64,000 nt of DNA from contig JAITMD010000019.1 of the NCBI GenBank assembly GCA_031277535.1, forward strand, positions 62,001 through 126,000, read 5' to 3'. Below the pieces are notes generated by a model, which was not told the origin of the DNA, ran no database searches, and worked only from the letters and a program-made list of their open reading frames with translations. Origin of the DNA: Flavobacteriaceae bacterium. Lineage in GTDB: Bacteria > Bacteroidota > Bacteroidia > Flavobacteriales > Flavobacteriaceae. This document shows, piece after piece, positions 54,616 through 63,769 of the stretch. The position numbers and the translations under genes are program-made. Each line of letters begins with the position of its first letter. Position 1 is the stretch's first letter.

Positions 54616-55140
54616 TTAGAATTTGTATCTAACAGCTACACCAAAGTCAGCATATACACCATCTCTGTAGCTATTGTTTAAGTAAAGCTCAGGACGTAAA
54701 TCTAAAGCTACTTGGATTGGAATATCGAATGTATATTCAATACCAACTACCCCTGTAAGTATTCCAAAAGTACCATTATCAGAGTATTTCTTTCCATGGC
54801 CATCATAATACTTATAGTTGTAAGTACCTACTGCTGCTCCTGGTCCTGCATACCAATTGAAATTTCCGTCAATATTCCATTTCCATTGGTACAATCCTGT
54901 TACTTTTACAGCATCATAGTTGTTGTAGTTTCTCCAACCTAAATCAATTTCTAATCTGTTAGCTTTGTTTAAATCTCTTTGATAAGATATTTCAGTTCCC
55001 AAACCAGAGTTTACTCCAAATCGTAAACCAATAGCATTTTGTGTTGAACTTTCAACGTGTTTCTTACCTTTTTGAGCATAATTTGTACCAACAGCACAAA
55101 GTACAAGTGCTATTGCAAGGATTGTTTTTTTCATATTCAC
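54616..55140 (-). CDS. Outer-membrane beta-barrel-like secreted protein
   Basis: 174 residues: signal peptide (KKTILAIALVLCAVGTNYAQ), then alternating strands (NAIGLRFGVNSGLGTEISYQ, RLEIDLGWRNY, IQVALDLRPELYL) ending VAVRYKF with a terminal Phe. It is probably an eight-stranded outer-membrane barrel with no known function. Met1 and Met3 are both possible starts. It is unrelated in sequence to the PorT-like gene beside it beyond the fold. Confidence 0.82.
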   Translation of the reverse strand: MNMKKTILAIALVLCAVGTNYAQKGKKHVESSTQNAIGLRFGVNSGLGTEISYQRDLNKANRLEIDLGWRNYNNYDAVKVTGLYQWKWNIDGNFNWYAGPGAAVGTYNYKYYDGHGKKYSDNGTFGILTGVVGIEYTFDIPIQVALDLRPELYLNNSYRDGVYADFGVAVRYKF

Positions 55141-55163
55141 TTTTTACTAATAGATTATCAGCA

Positions 55164-55171
55164 CAAATGTA
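55164..55171 (-). promoter_or_regulatory. Candidate -7 element (TACATTTG)
   Basis: Exact TAnnTTTG on the minus strand 23 bases before the barrel gene; -33 box not seen. Confidence 0.45.
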
Positions 55172-55275
55172 CTATTTAATCTCATAGTGTAAATAGGCTA
55201 TTTCTATTTGAATTGTTAAAATATATCAGGCGAGAGTAGCTTTTTGTGGCTAAATTATATCTTATCAAGAGGTTA

Positions 55276-55309
55276 TAAAAAAGGGAATTACTGAAAAAGT
55301 AATTCCCTT
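55276..55309 (-). terminator. Leftward terminator of the lipocalin-like gene
   Basis: AAGGGAATTACT / AGTAATTCCCTT, 5-base loop, with the A-run on the left acting as a T-run on the minus strand. Confidence 0.85.
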
Positions 55310-55329
55310 GTGCTGATATTATTCTACAA

Positions 55330-55998
55330 TTAAAAATTCTTGCCAAAAAAGGAGCTAATGTCAAAGTATATATCGATTGTTTTTCCTTCTTTTGTTTTGA
55401 TGCTTAGTACATCATAACTTTTCCCTTTTCCATTATTTGTTAAAGATTGGCTGATGAATTCATGGTTGGGGTAGTTAGCTTTTAGATACGCATATTCTTG
55501 CTTTACATTATCTACCTTAATAGCTGTTTCCATCGTTAATCCTTTTTCTTTTGCTGTAGTTTTAACTTCTTTAGATAAGCGTCTATCTATAAAAGTATAG
55601 GATTCCGAATTAAACTCCAAAGCTGTATCCAGCATAGTAAATTTGATTAGGTCTTTGTCTAATACAGTATATTTATAAGTATCTGTTTGCCCAGTGGTTT
55701 TATGAAATTCGTAGAATACATTTCCTTCTATCCACCAATTTCCTGTTTCTGTGAATTCTTTTTTGTTTTCTCCTTTTTTAAAGGTAAACTCTAAATTGAA
55801 TGTTCCGTCACTTTTACGTGTCATAACCCATTTTTTAAAGACTCCTTCTGTTTGTTGATCTTTTTCTTCACCTCCCCAAACACCTACTAATTGAGTGTCA
55901 ATTTTTTTGTTTCCCTCAATTGTTTTTAAGTTTGAACAAGAGGTTAAAAATAGAGAAAGGATTAAGGTGAATAATGTAAAGTAGTGTACTTTTTTCAT
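55330..55998 (-). CDS. Lipoprotein with a lipocalin-like domain
   Basis: 222 residues: lipoprotein signal (TLFTLILSLFLTSC, C21), then a repeat of beta strands beginning LVGVWGGEEKD (the WxG start of lipocalin-like domains), with KWVMTRKSDGTFNLEF and FTETGNWWIEGNVFYEF. A C-terminal helical part follows (MTAIKV...KQEYAYLKANYPNHEF). Function unknown; it is probably anchored to the periplasmic face of a membrane. Confidence 0.72.
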   Translation of the reverse strand: MKKVHYFTLFTLILSLFLTSCSNLKTIEGNKKIDTQLVGVWGGEEKDQQTEGVFKKWVMTRKSDGTFNLEFTFKKGENKKEFTETGNWWIEGNVFYEFHKTTGQTDTYKYTVLDKDLIKFTMLDTALEFNSESYTFIDRRLSKEVKTTAKEKGLTMETAIKVDNVKQEYAYLKANYPNHEFISQSLTNNGKGKSYDVLSIKTKEGKTIDIYFDISSFFGKNF

Positions 55999-56175
55999 AG
56001 TAAAATTAGTGTGTTATTATAGTACTAAGATAAATGAATTGGAGCGAAGTATCTAAGGACAACTTTGTTTTATTACATTGTTATTGATATAGATCATCTT
56101 GTAGTAGAATGTAAAATAGTTGTTGTTAACCCTACAGTTATGATTTTTTTTTAACAGCATCTGTTGATATAGTAG
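55999..56175. other. Upstream intergenic region without features
   Basis: About 180 bases between the divergent lipoprotein gene and the promoter of the nhaC leader. No reading frame or repeat is recognised. Confidence 0.5.
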
Positions 56176-56206
56176 TTTGTTTTTGTTTAAAAAACGGTTA
56201 ACTTTG
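56176..56206 (+). promoter_or_regulatory. Strong promoter before the nhaC leader
   Basis: TTTG (56176-56179), 19 bases, TAACTTTG (56199-56206). It is a full match to the Bacteroidota consensus and has the same -7 box and spacing as the promoter at 41.8 kb. Transcription would begin near 56211, at the first paired bases of the leader. Confidence 0.78.
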
Positions 56207-56210
56207 CACT

Positions 56211-56391
56211 TCAATTATCAAGAATTTTTCTGAGAACTATTGTTTTTCAGAAAAATAGCAACCTGCAACAACAAGCAAGGTGCTACAATCGATAAGCCAG
56301 AAATGGAAAAAATGTTGTTTACTTCTTTAGTAAGTTTGATTTCTACAATTTCTGGCAACTTATTTGTAATAATACTATTAAAATTAAGCGC
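56211..56391 (+). ncRNA. Putative SAM-I-like riboswitch leader of the NhaC-family gene
   Basis: Starting at the predicted transcript end: TTATC (56215-56219, then AAGAA) pairs with GATAA (56291-56295) as a short closing helix; ATTTTTCTGA (56224-56233) pairs with TCAGAAAAAT (56247-56256); and AGCAACCTGC (56257-56266) pairs with GCAAGGTGCT (56275-56284). The outer helix plus AGCAACC...GGTGCTA are parts of the SAM-I core. The conserved GGA/GATGAA region and P4 are missing, so it is a variant or a relic. GCCAGAAAT (56296-56304) and ATTTCTGGC (56348-56356) form a possible expression platform before the ATG at 56392. Confidence 0.5.
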
Positions 56392-57684
56392 ATGTCAGAG
56401 AACAAGTTTTACACTTTTATTCCTTTTTTTATTTTTATAGCCATCTTTTTAGGCTGTGGTATTGCATTAGGAGACTTTTATAAGATGCCTTCACCTATTG
56501 CTATAGCTGTAGGAGTGATTGCTGCATTTGTTATTTTCTATAAAACACCAATGAACGATAAAGTTATCTCTTTAATCAAAGGGTGTGGAGATAGTAAAAT
56601 TATTACCATGTGTATTATTTACCTATTAGCAGGTGCTTTTGCTACAGTTACCAAAGCGATAGGAGGGGTAGATACTATGGTAAATATGGGACTGAGCGTA
56701 GTACCTATAGAATATTTAGCAATTGGAATATTTGTTATTTCTTGTTTTTTATCTTTAGCGATAGGTACTTCTGTAGGAACTATTGTAGCCTTAGGGCCTA
56801 TTGTTGTAGGATTAGCAGAAAAGTCGGGTACTTCTATGGGGCTATTGTGTGGTACATTATTAGGAGGAGCTATGTTTGGCGATAACCTATCTATTATATC
56901 AGACACTACAATTACAGCAACACAAACAGTTGGTTGTGAAATGAAAGACAAGTTTAGAGCTAATTTCAAATTAGCCCTACCTGCTGCATTGATTACTATT
57001 TTTGCTTTGTTCTTCTTGAGTGGAGATGCAACCAATGTAGTTCTTGAATTAGGTGATACAAGCAATTTTTGGGTAATCATTCCTTATGTACTAATTATTA
57101 TATTAGCATTAGTAGGCGTACAGGTATTTGTAGCTTTGTTCATTAGTATATTGGTAGCAGGGATCATAGGATTAGTACAAAGTGATTTTGACGTCTTGGG
57201 ATTTGCCAATTTGACGTATGAAGGTTTTGTATCTATGAATGAGATATTTTTACTGTCTATGTTAACAGGTGGATTAGCGAAAATGGTAGAAGATCAAGGA
57301 GGAATTCAATGGTTGTTGAAGCAAATGAAAAAGTTGATGAAATCTCCTAAAGGTGCAGAGTTTGGTATTGCAGGATTAGTATCGTCTATTGGTGTGTGTT
57401 TGGCAAATAACACTGTTTCTATCTTAGTAGCGGGTAATTTAGCAAAAGACATTGCTACAGAGTATGATTTAGATAGACCTCGCGTAGCTTCTATTTTAGA
57501 TATTTTTGCTTGTATTGTTCAAGGGGTATTGCCTTACGGAGCACAGATTTTAATTCTGTTGAGTTTTACAAATAGCAAGATAGATTATATCGATTTAATG
57601 AAATATTCGTATTACTTTGTCGCTCTGCTATTTATCACTTTGATTTACATGGTTTTTTTGAGAAAAAACGCACAAACAGCATAA
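56392..57684 (+). CDS. NhaC-family Na+/H+ antiporter-like transporter (possible methionine transporter MetT)
   Basis: 430 residues, about 12 helices: start SENKFYTFIPFFIFIAIFL, then GDFYKMPSPIAIAVGV, SLAIGTSVGTIVALGPIV, GGAMFGDNLSIISDTTITATQT and CLANNTVSILVAGNLAKDIA, which match the NhaC superfamily. Members exchange Na+ for H+, malate or lactate. SAM-regulated relatives in other bacteria were proposed as methionine transporters (MetT). The SAM-I-like leader directly upstream makes that reading attractive here, but the ion or substrate is not visible. Confidence 0.85.
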   Translation: MSENKFYTFIPFFIFIAIFLGCGIALGDFYKMPSPIAIAVGVIAAFVIFYKTPMNDKVISLIKGCGDSKIITMCIIYLLAGAFATVTKAIGGVDTMVNMGLSVVPIEYLAIGIFVISCFLSLAIGTSVGTIVALGPIVVGLAEKSGTSMGLLCGTLLGGAMFGDNLSIISDTTITATQTVGCEMKDKFRANFKLALPAALITIFALFFLSGDATNVVLELGDTSNFWVIIPYVLIIILALVGVQVFVALFISILVAGIIGLVQSDFDVLGFANLTYEGFVSMNEIFLLSMLTGGLAKMVEDQGGIQWLLKQMKKLMKSPKGAEFGIAGLVSSIGVCLANNTVSILVAGNLAKDIATEYDLDRPRVASILDIFACIVQGVLPYGAQILILLSFTNSKIDYIDLMKYSYYFVALLFITLIYMVFLRKNAQTA

Positions 57685-57711
57685 AAGGAGCTCGACAAAA
57701 TACAAAATGTT

Positions 57712-57719
57712 TATATTTG
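57712..57719 (+). promoter_or_regulatory. Candidate fabG -7 element (TATATTTG)
   Basis: Exact TAnnTTTG, 33 bases upstream of the fabG ATG. It rules out an in-frame TTG at 57717 as start, because that codon is part of the element. No -33 TTG seen. Confidence 0.5.
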
Positions 57720-57752
57720 TCCTCGGTTCAAATACAAAAATTGGATTTACAC

Positions 57753-58499
57753 ATGAAATTATTAGAAGGTAAAATCGCTATTATCACTGGTGCTACAAGA
57801 GGAATCGGTAGAGGTGTAGCTAAGGCATTTGCAGAACAAGGAGCAAGTGTTGCATTCACATATAGTTCTTCAGCTCAGGCAGCAGTAGAATTAGAACAAG
57901 AATTAGCCGCTTTAGGTGTTAAGGCAAAAGGATATCAATCAAATGCAGCTGAATATGAAGCAGCAGAAAAATTGGTAGAAGAGATTTTAAAAGAATTCGG
58001 AAACATTGATATTTTAGTAAACAACGCTGGTATTACTAAAGATAACTTATTAATGAGAATGTCTGAAGCAGATTTTGATGCTGTAATTGAAGTAAATCTT
58101 AAGTCTGTATTTAATATGACTAAAGCTGTTCAACGCACTATGTTGAAAAACAGAAAAGGGTCTATTATTAATATGAGCTCTGTAGTAGGAGTAAAAGGTA
58201 ATGCAGGACAAGCAAACTACGCTGCTTCTAAAGCAGGAGTTATCGGTTTCTCTAAATCTATTGCATTAGAATTAGGTTCTCGTAATATCCGTTGTAACGT
58301 AGTTGCTCCAGGATTTATCGAAACAGAAATGACAGGTGCTCTTCCAGAAGATGTAGTAAAAGGATGGAGAGATGCTATTCCTTTAAAACGTGGAGGTACT
58401 CCAGAGGATATCGCAAACACTTGTGTATTCTTAGGTTCTGATATGTCTGCTTATATCACAGGTCAGGTAATCAACGTAGATGGTGGAATGCTTACATAG
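57753..58499 (+). CDS. fabG: 3-oxoacyl-[acyl-carrier-protein] reductase
   Basis: 248 residues from ATG 57753 ([19 protein letters not shown]). NADPH motif TGATRGIG (12-19), NNAG (90-93) and the catalytic triad S143, Y156, K160 in [21 protein letters not shown]. The C-terminus ends [12 protein letters not shown] as in FabG. It reduces 3-ketoacyl-ACP in fatty acid synthesis. It stands alone, not in a fab cluster. Confidence 0.95.
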   Translation: MKLLEGKIAIITGATRGIGRGVAKAFAEQGASVAFTYSSSAQAAVELEQELAALGVKAKGYQSNAAEYEAAEKLVEEILKEFGNIDILVNNAGITKDNLLMRMSEADFDAVIEVNLKSVFNMTKAVQRTMLKNRKGSIINMSSVVGVKGNAGQANYAASKAGVIGFSKSIALELGSRNIRCNVVAPGFIETEMTGALPEDVVKGWRDAIPLKRGGTPEDIANTCVFLGSDMSAYITGQVINVDGGMLT

Positions 58500-58527
58500 G
58501 CAAACACTATACAATAGAAATTATAAG

Positions 58528-58565
58528 AAAAGCTTCGTTATTCAATTGAGTAACGAAGCTTTTTG
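58528..58565 (+). terminator. Terminator after fabG
   Basis: AAAGCTTCGTTA / TAACGAAGCTTT with TTCAATTGAG in the loop, itself partly self-complementary, then T5. Confidence 0.9.
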
Positions 58566-59189
58566 TTTGCTATGCTGTTCTATAGAAATAATAAATTGTT
58601 ATTTTATTGAATTACAGTGTTGTATGTTTGTTTAAAAGGAAGTACCTTTGAAAGGTATTTAGGAGATGTTGGAATTTTTATTCTCAAGAAAAGTTTTTGA
58701 CATCGTTTTTCTCTTCTCAAAAGAGCCTTATTTTGTTTATTAAAAAGAAACAGTTTTTACATCCCATCTTTTATTGCGTTAAAGCCAATGTGTGTAGCTA
58801 TTTAGTCGGAGTGAGTCCATAGCAAGTCCATTCTGACTCCATACAGCCTCTATTAAATCACGGTTATTTAATGGACTCGCAATAGATTCAGAATTCAATA
58901 AGTGTTGTCATATGTATACTGCTTTTGGAATAGCAATGATGGATAGGTTAGCTCAGGTTTTGGGGATAAAAAGGTATCAAAAAACAGAAACAGTATTGCT
59001 ACAGTTTAGAGGTAGAAAATCTTATTTTTAAAATGATTGGAAGAATTGGGTTGACTTCCAAATCTAAAAATAATTGATTAGCCAAAGATACTGAAATTAG
59101 AATTGTGATTTTGGGAAGTACAGAAAAACTATAATGCTATTTTAATCAGATAGTTGTAAAATATGCTAAAGTTTATCGCTTTAAAAAAC
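58566..59189. other. 0.6 kb region without an accepted gene
   Basis: Holds three tandem 11-base repeats with an inverted copy (58814-58878), a 39-codon frame (58912-59031) that I cannot support as a gene, and otherwise AT-rich sequence. No RNA motif is recognised. Confidence 0.5.
58814..58846. repeat. Three tandem 11-base repeats (AGTCCAT core)
   Basis: AGTCCATAGCA, AGTCCATTCTG and ACTCCATACAG follow one another without gaps. The complement ATGGACTC lies at 58871-58878, pairing with GAGTCCAT at 58813-58820, so a 58-base-spaced hairpin is possible. Confidence 0.55.
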
Positions 59190-59220
59190 TTGTTATAAAG
59201 GTTTACTAATCGTAATTTTG
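59190..59220 (+). promoter_or_regulatory. Promoter of the UvrD/PcrA gene
   Basis: TTG (59190-59192), 20 bases, TAATTTTG (59213-59220). Start codon 20 bases further. Confidence 0.68.
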
Positions 59221-59240
59221 ACCTTTTAGCTAAAGAAGAT

Positions 59241-61583
59241 ATGCAAGATTATATTGATCAATTAAATGAAGCGCAAAGAGCGCCTGTATTGCAGAAAGAT
59301 GGACCGATGATTGTGATTGCTGGGGCAGGATCTGGGAAAACCAGAGTATTGACACTTCGCATCGCTTATTTAATGCATCTGGGAGTTGATGCGTTTAATA
59401 TTTTGGCATTGACTTTTACCAACAAGGCAGCACGTGAAATGAAAGTGCGTATTGCTCAGATTGTGGGGAATTCGGAAGCTAAGAATCTTTGGATGGGAAC
59501 TTTTCACTCTGTATTTGCTAAGATATTGAGAGCAGAAGCAGATAAATTAGGGTATCCAAGTAACTTTACTATTTATGATTCTCAAGATAGTCAGCGCCTG
59601 ATTGGGCAGATTATTAAAGAGATGCAGCTGGATAAAGATATCTATAAGCCAAAAGAAATATTAAATAGAATATCACATTACAAGAATAACTTAATTACAG
59701 TTAAGGCGTATTTTAATAATCCCGAATTACAAGAATCAGATGCGATGAGTAAACGTCCGCGTACAGGGGAAATTTACCAAAACTATGTAGAGCGCTGTTT
59801 CAAGTCTGGGGCGATGGATTTTGACGACTTACTGTTGAAAACAAATGAGTTGTTGACTCGTTTTCCGGATGTTTTGGCAAAATATCAAGATCGCTTTAGA
59901 TATATTTTGGTGGATGAGTATCAGGATACCAATCACTCACAGTATTTAATTGTGCGTGCCTTGTCTGACCGCTTTCAAAATATATGTGTTGTAGGGGATG
60001 ATGCGCAAAGTATCTATGCCTTCCGAGGTGCAAACATCAACAATATATTAAACTTTCAAAAAGATTATCAAGGAGTAGAAACTTATCGTTTGGAGCAGAA
60101 TTATCGCTCTTCTCGAAATATTGTGGAAGCTGCTAATACTATTATTGATAAGAATAAAGTAAAATTAGAAAAAGTAGTTTGGACAGCCAATGAGTTTGGA
60201 CCAAAAATCAAAGTACACCGCTCTATTACAGATGGAGAAGAGGGACGTTTTGTAGCGTCAACTATTTTTGAAGAGAAAATGCAGAATCAAAAAAACAATG
60301 GTGATTTTGCTATTTTATATAGAACCAATGCACAGTCTCGTGCAATGGAAGACGCGTTGCGTAAAAAAGATATTCCTTACCGTATTTATGGTGGATTGTC
60401 TTTTTATCAGCGCAAAGAAATTAAGGATGTATTAAGCTATTTGCGCTTAATCATTAATCCTAAAGATGAAGAAGCATTGGTGCGCGTGATTAACTATCCT
60501 GCTCGTGGTATTGGTAATACAACCTTGGATAAGTTGACTATTGCAGCAAATCACTATAAGCGTTCGATTTTTGAGGTAATGGAGCACATTGAAAAAATTG
60601 ATTTAAAGATTGCAGTAGGTACGCGAAATAAGTTGGTTGACTTTGTGAATATGATTAAGGCTTTTCAAGCTTTAGAGCAAACGATGGATGCGTATGCATT
60701 GACAGAACATGTGGTAAAGAAAAGTGGGCTGGTTCAGGAAATGCGTAAAGATGCTACTCCAGAGGGGATTGCTAAAATGGAAAATATTGAAGAGTTGCTA
60801 AATGGTATCAAGGACTTTATTGAAGGGCAAAAAGAGATTGATGGAGCAAGAGGTGCTTTGGGTGAGTTTATGGAAGATGTGGCTTTGGCAACAGATTTAG
60901 ATAAAGATACGGGAGATGATGATCGAGTGGCATTAATGACAATTCACTTGGCAAAAGGATTAGAGTTTCCTACTGTGTTTTGTGTAGGGATGGAAGAAGA
61001 TCTATTTCCAAGTGCTATGAGTATGAATACGCGTTCTGAATTGGAAGAAGAGAGACGTTTGTTTTATGTAGCGCTGACCCGTGCAGAACATCAAGCATAT
61101 TTGACCTATGCTCAATCGCGTTATCGCTGGGGTAAATTGGTAGATAGTGAACCTTCTCGTTTTATTGAAGAAATTGATGATCAGTATTTGGAGTATTTAA
61201 CTCCTGTAGAAACAAATTATAGATATAAATCACGTATTAATGCTGATATTTTTGGAGATGTAGATAAGAGTAAATACAGACAAAATAAACCAGTAAATGG
61301 AACGCCTCCTGCTTATTTAACAGCAGGTGATGAGCCAGTGATGGATCGAAATATTAGAAAATTAAAACCAGTAGATTCAAAAGTTACAGCAGTGAACAAC
61401 GCTATTTCTGAAAGCAATAGTACGCTAATGGCAGGGCAGGTAGTCATGCATGAACGCTTTGGAAAGGGTGTGATTCTAAATTTAGAAGGTATAGGAGCAG
61501 ATAAAAAAGCGGAGATTAAGTTTGATGTGGGAGGGATTAAAAAACTCTTGTTGAGGTTTGCTAAGCTACAGGTTTTGTCGTAA
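59241..61583 (+). CDS. uvrD: UvrD/PcrA-type ATP-dependent DNA helicase
   Basis: 780 residues, superfamily 1A. Walker A AGAGSGKT (27-34), TFTNKAAREM (motif Ia), VDEYQDTN (motif II, near 224-231), GDDAQSIYAFRGA (motif III), QNYRSS (motif IV), TIHLAKGLEFPTVF (motif V) and LFYVALTRAE (motif VI). The final 60 residues form the Tudor-like C-terminal domain (GQVVMHERFGKGVIL). It unwinds DNA 3' to 5' in repair and replication. Confidence 0.95.
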   Translation: MQDYIDQLNEAQRAPVLQKDGPMIVIAGAGSGKTRVLTLRIAYLMHLGVDAFNILALTFTNKAAREMKVRIAQIVGNSEAKNLWMGTFHSVFAKILRAEADKLGYPSNFTIYDSQDSQRLIGQIIKEMQLDKDIYKPKEILNRISHYKNNLITVKAYFNNPELQESDAMSKRPRTGEIYQNYVERCFKSGAMDFDDLLLKTNELLTRFPDVLAKYQDRFRYILVDEYQDTNHSQYLIVRALSDRFQNICVVGDDAQSIYAFRGANINNILNFQKDYQGVETYRLEQNYRSSRNIVEAANTIIDKNKVKLEKVVWTANEFGPKIKVHRSITDGEEGRFVASTIFEEKMQNQKNNGDFAILYRTNAQSRAMEDALRKKDIPYRIYGGLSFYQRKEIKDVLSYLRLIINPKDEEALVRVINYPARGIGNTTLDKLTIAANHYKRSIFEVMEHIEKIDLKIAVGTRNKLVDFVNMIKAFQALEQTMDAYALTEHVVKKSGLVQEMRKDATPEGIAKMENIEELLNGIKDFIEGQKEIDGARGALGEFMEDVALATDLDKDTGDDDRVALMTIHLAKGLEFPTVFCVGMEEDLFPSAMSMNTRSELEEERRLFYVALTRAEHQAYLTYAQSRYRWGKLVDSEPSRFIEEIDDQYLEYLTPVETNYRYKSRINADIFGDVDKSKYRQNKPVNGTPPAYLTAGDEPVMDRNIRKLKPVDSKVTAVNNAISESNSTLMAGQVVMHERFGKGVILNLEGIGADKKAEIKFDVGGIKKLLLRFAKLQVLS

Positions 61584-61606
61584 ATTTAGTAGAAGAAAAA
61601 GAAAGT

Positions 61607-62227
61607 ATGGCACAGTTTATAAAGATTTATCCAGATAACCCCAATGAGAAAGAACTGGAAAAAGTAGTAAAGGTTTTGCGAGATGGAGGATTGGTTATAT
61701 ATCCTACAGATACCGTATATGGTTTGGGGTGTGATATTACAAATAGTAAAGCTCTGGAGCGCATTGCTAAAATCAAAGGAGTAAAATTAGAAAAAGCTAA
61801 TTTTTCATTTATTTGTTATGACTTAAGTAATATATCAGATTACATTAAGCAGATTGATACGTCTACTTTTAAGGTGCTGAAAAAAGCCTTGCCAGGTCCT
61901 TATACCTTTATTTTATCAGGGAATAACGATTTGCCAAAAGAGTTTAGAAAGAAAAAAACGGTTGGTATTCGTGTACCGGATAATAATATTGCGAGAGAAA
62001 TTGTAAAGCGGTTAGGTAACCCTATTGTTTCTACATCTATCTATGATGAGGATGAAATATTAGAGTACACCACTGATCCAGAATTGATTTTCGAGAAATG
62101 GCAGAACATCGTAGATGTAGTAATTGATGGAGGATATGGAGATAATGAAGCATCTACTGTGGTAGATTTGTCTGGTAGTAAGCCAGAAATCATTAGAGTA
62201 GGGAAAGGTGATATTGATATATTTTAA
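61607..62227 (+). CDS. Sua5/YciO/YrdC-family protein (YciO-like)
   Basis: 206 residues with the YrdC fold: LVIYPTDTVYGLGCDI, IAKIKGVKLEKANFSFICYDLS and GIRVPDNNIAREIV, VSTSIYDED. TsaC/Sua5 make threonylcarbamoyl-AMP for tRNA t6A37. The IKGVKLEKANFSFICYDLSNIS segment is closer to the YciO branch than to essential TsaC, so a distinct role is possible. It follows the helicase by 23 bases on the same strand. Confidence 0.88.
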   Translation: MAQFIKIYPDNPNEKELEKVVKVLRDGGLVIYPTDTVYGLGCDITNSKALERIAKIKGVKLEKANFSFICYDLSNISDYIKQIDTSTFKVLKKALPGPYTFILSGNNDLPKEFRKKKTVGIRVPDNNIAREIVKRLGNPIVSTSIYDEDEILEYTTDPELIFEKWQNIVDVVIDGGYGDNEASTVVDLSGSKPEIIRVGKGDIDIF

Positions 62228-62333
62228 GGTAGAAAATTAGTAAATAAGTAATAAAATAGAAATTTAAGGGGGTAAAAATACATTTTAACGACAGTTAACT
62301 TTAAATAAATTAGGGTTTTTGAAACTGAATTGT

Positions 62334-62341
62334 TATTTTTG
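62334..62341 (+). promoter_or_regulatory. Candidate sucC -7 element (TATTTTTG)
   Basis: Exact TAnnTTTG 35 bases before the sucC start; no TTG at normal spacing. Confidence 0.45.
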
Positions 62342-62376
62342 TCTCTGTTTATATTAAAAGCTAAACGTATCGCACT

Positions 62377-63570
62377 ATGAATTTACATGAATTTCAAGGT
62401 AAAGAAATATTAGCTAGCTACGGAGTAAGAGTACAACGTGGATTAGTAGCTAACAACGCAGAAGAAGCAGTTGAAAAAGCAAAACAACTTACAGAAGAAA
62501 CTGGTACAAGTTGGTATGTTATTAAAGCTCAAATCCATGCAGGAGGAAGAGGTAAAGGAGGAGGAGTTAAGTTGGCTAAAAACTTAGACGAAGTAAAAAC
62601 AATCGCTGGTAACATTATCGGTATGGATTTGATTACTCCACAAACTCCACCAGAAGGAAAAAGAGTAAACCGTGTGTTAGTAGCAGAAGATGTTTACTAT
62701 CCAGGTGAAAGCGAAACAAGTGAATTCTATATGTCAGTTTTACTTGATAGAGCAAAAGGACGTAATATGATTATGTACTCTACTGAAGGAGGTATGGATA
62801 TCGAAGAAGTAGCTGAGCATACTCCACACTTAATCTTTAAAGAAGAAATTGATCCATCAGTAGGATTACAAGGTTTCCAAGCAAGAAGAATTGCTTTCAA
62901 TTTAGGATTGTCTGGAAATGCGTTCAAAGAAATGGTTAAATTCGTAGATGCTTTATATAGAGCATACATCGGAAGTGACTCTTCTATGTTCGAAATCAAC
63001 CCTGTATTAAAAACTTCTGATGATAAAATCTTAGCTGTAGATGCTAAAGTTACTTTAGATGACAATGCTTTATACAGACAAAAAGCTTATGCTGAATACA
63101 GAGACGTAACTGAAGAGAGACCAATCGAAGTAGAAGCTAAAGAAGCTGGATTAAACTATGTAGATTTAGATGGTACTGTAGGATGTATGGTAAACGGAGC
63201 TGGATTAGCAATGGCTACTATGGATTTAATTAAGTATGCTGGTTTTGAACCTGCTAACTTCTTAGACGTAGGAGGAACTGCTGATGCTAAACGTGTTGAA
63301 ATCGCTTTCCGTATTATCTTAAAAGATCCAAACGTAAAAGCTATTTTGATTAACATCTTTGGAGGTATCGTTCGTTGTGACCGTGTAGCTCAAGGGGTTG
63401 TTGATGCTTACAAAAACATGGGTGACGATATTAAAGTGCCAATCATCGTTCGTTTACAAGGAACTAACGCTGAGTTAGCAAAAGAAATTATCGACCAATC
63501 AGGTATGCCAATCTTATCTGCTATTGCTTTCCAAGAAGCTGCAGACCAAGTTAAAGTTGCCTTATCATAA
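62377..63570 (+). CDS. sucC: Succinyl-CoA synthetase (ADP-forming) beta subunit
   Basis: 397 residues, full length. An ATP-grasp domain with IHAGGRGKGGGVKLAKN, the metal-binding FEINPVL region, and the C-terminal CoA-ligase domain with GTVGCMVNGAGLAMATMDL and NIFGGIVRCDRVAQGV. It pairs with SucD in the citric acid cycle. No sucD lies next to it: downstream is an E1 dehydrogenase gene after a terminator, so the subunits are encoded apart, as seen in many Flavobacteria. Confidence 0.96.
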   Translation: MNLHEFQGKEILASYGVRVQRGLVANNAEEAVEKAKQLTEETGTSWYVIKAQIHAGGRGKGGGVKLAKNLDEVKTIAGNIIGMDLITPQTPPEGKRVNRVLVAEDVYYPGESETSEFYMSVLLDRAKGRNMIMYSTEGGMDIEEVAEHTPHLIFKEEIDPSVGLQGFQARRIAFNLGLSGNAFKEMVKFVDALYRAYIGSDSSMFEINPVLKTSDDKILAVDAKVTLDDNALYRQKAYAEYRDVTEERPIEVEAKEAGLNYVDLDGTVGCMVNGAGLAMATMDLIKYAGFEPANFLDVGGTADAKRVEIAFRIILKDPNVKAILINIFGGIVRCDRVAQGVVDAYKNMGDDIKVPIIVRLQGTNAELAKEIIDQSGMPILSAIAFQEAADQVKVALS

Positions 63571-63605
63571 TTTGATTTTATACTCTTAACGAGTTTATCA
63601 TATAC

Positions 63606-63637
63606 AAAAGCCTTCCTATTTTGGAAGGCTTTTTTTA
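63606..63637 (+). terminator. Terminator after sucC
   Basis: AAAAGCCTTCC / GGAAGGCTTTT with a 6-base loop and a T7 run. Confidence 0.9.
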
Positions 63638-63769
63638 TATACCACTATGGCTGTATGTATCTGAAATTTGGGGTGTTTATAGCGTGATATTAAGGATGTG
63701 TATTTTTATTTTTTAACTATTGGTCTTCAATTGTTTTATTGCTACATTTAAAAACATTTTTAACCAACT

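Noticed and set aside
56240..56440. 66-codon frame over the nhaC leader
   Set aside because: It overlaps the paired segments and the nhaC start out of frame; base pairing explains the region better.
56619..57080. 153-codon minus-strand frame inside the NhaC-family gene
   Set aside because: Shadow of the real gene; composition is that of antisense of hydrophobic codons.
57717..57752. TTG start of fabG 12 codons earlier
   Set aside because: The TTG is part of the -7 element TATATTTG.
58912..59031. 39-codon gene between fabG and uvrD
   Set aside because: No promoter, no family and no conservation data; kept only as a finding.
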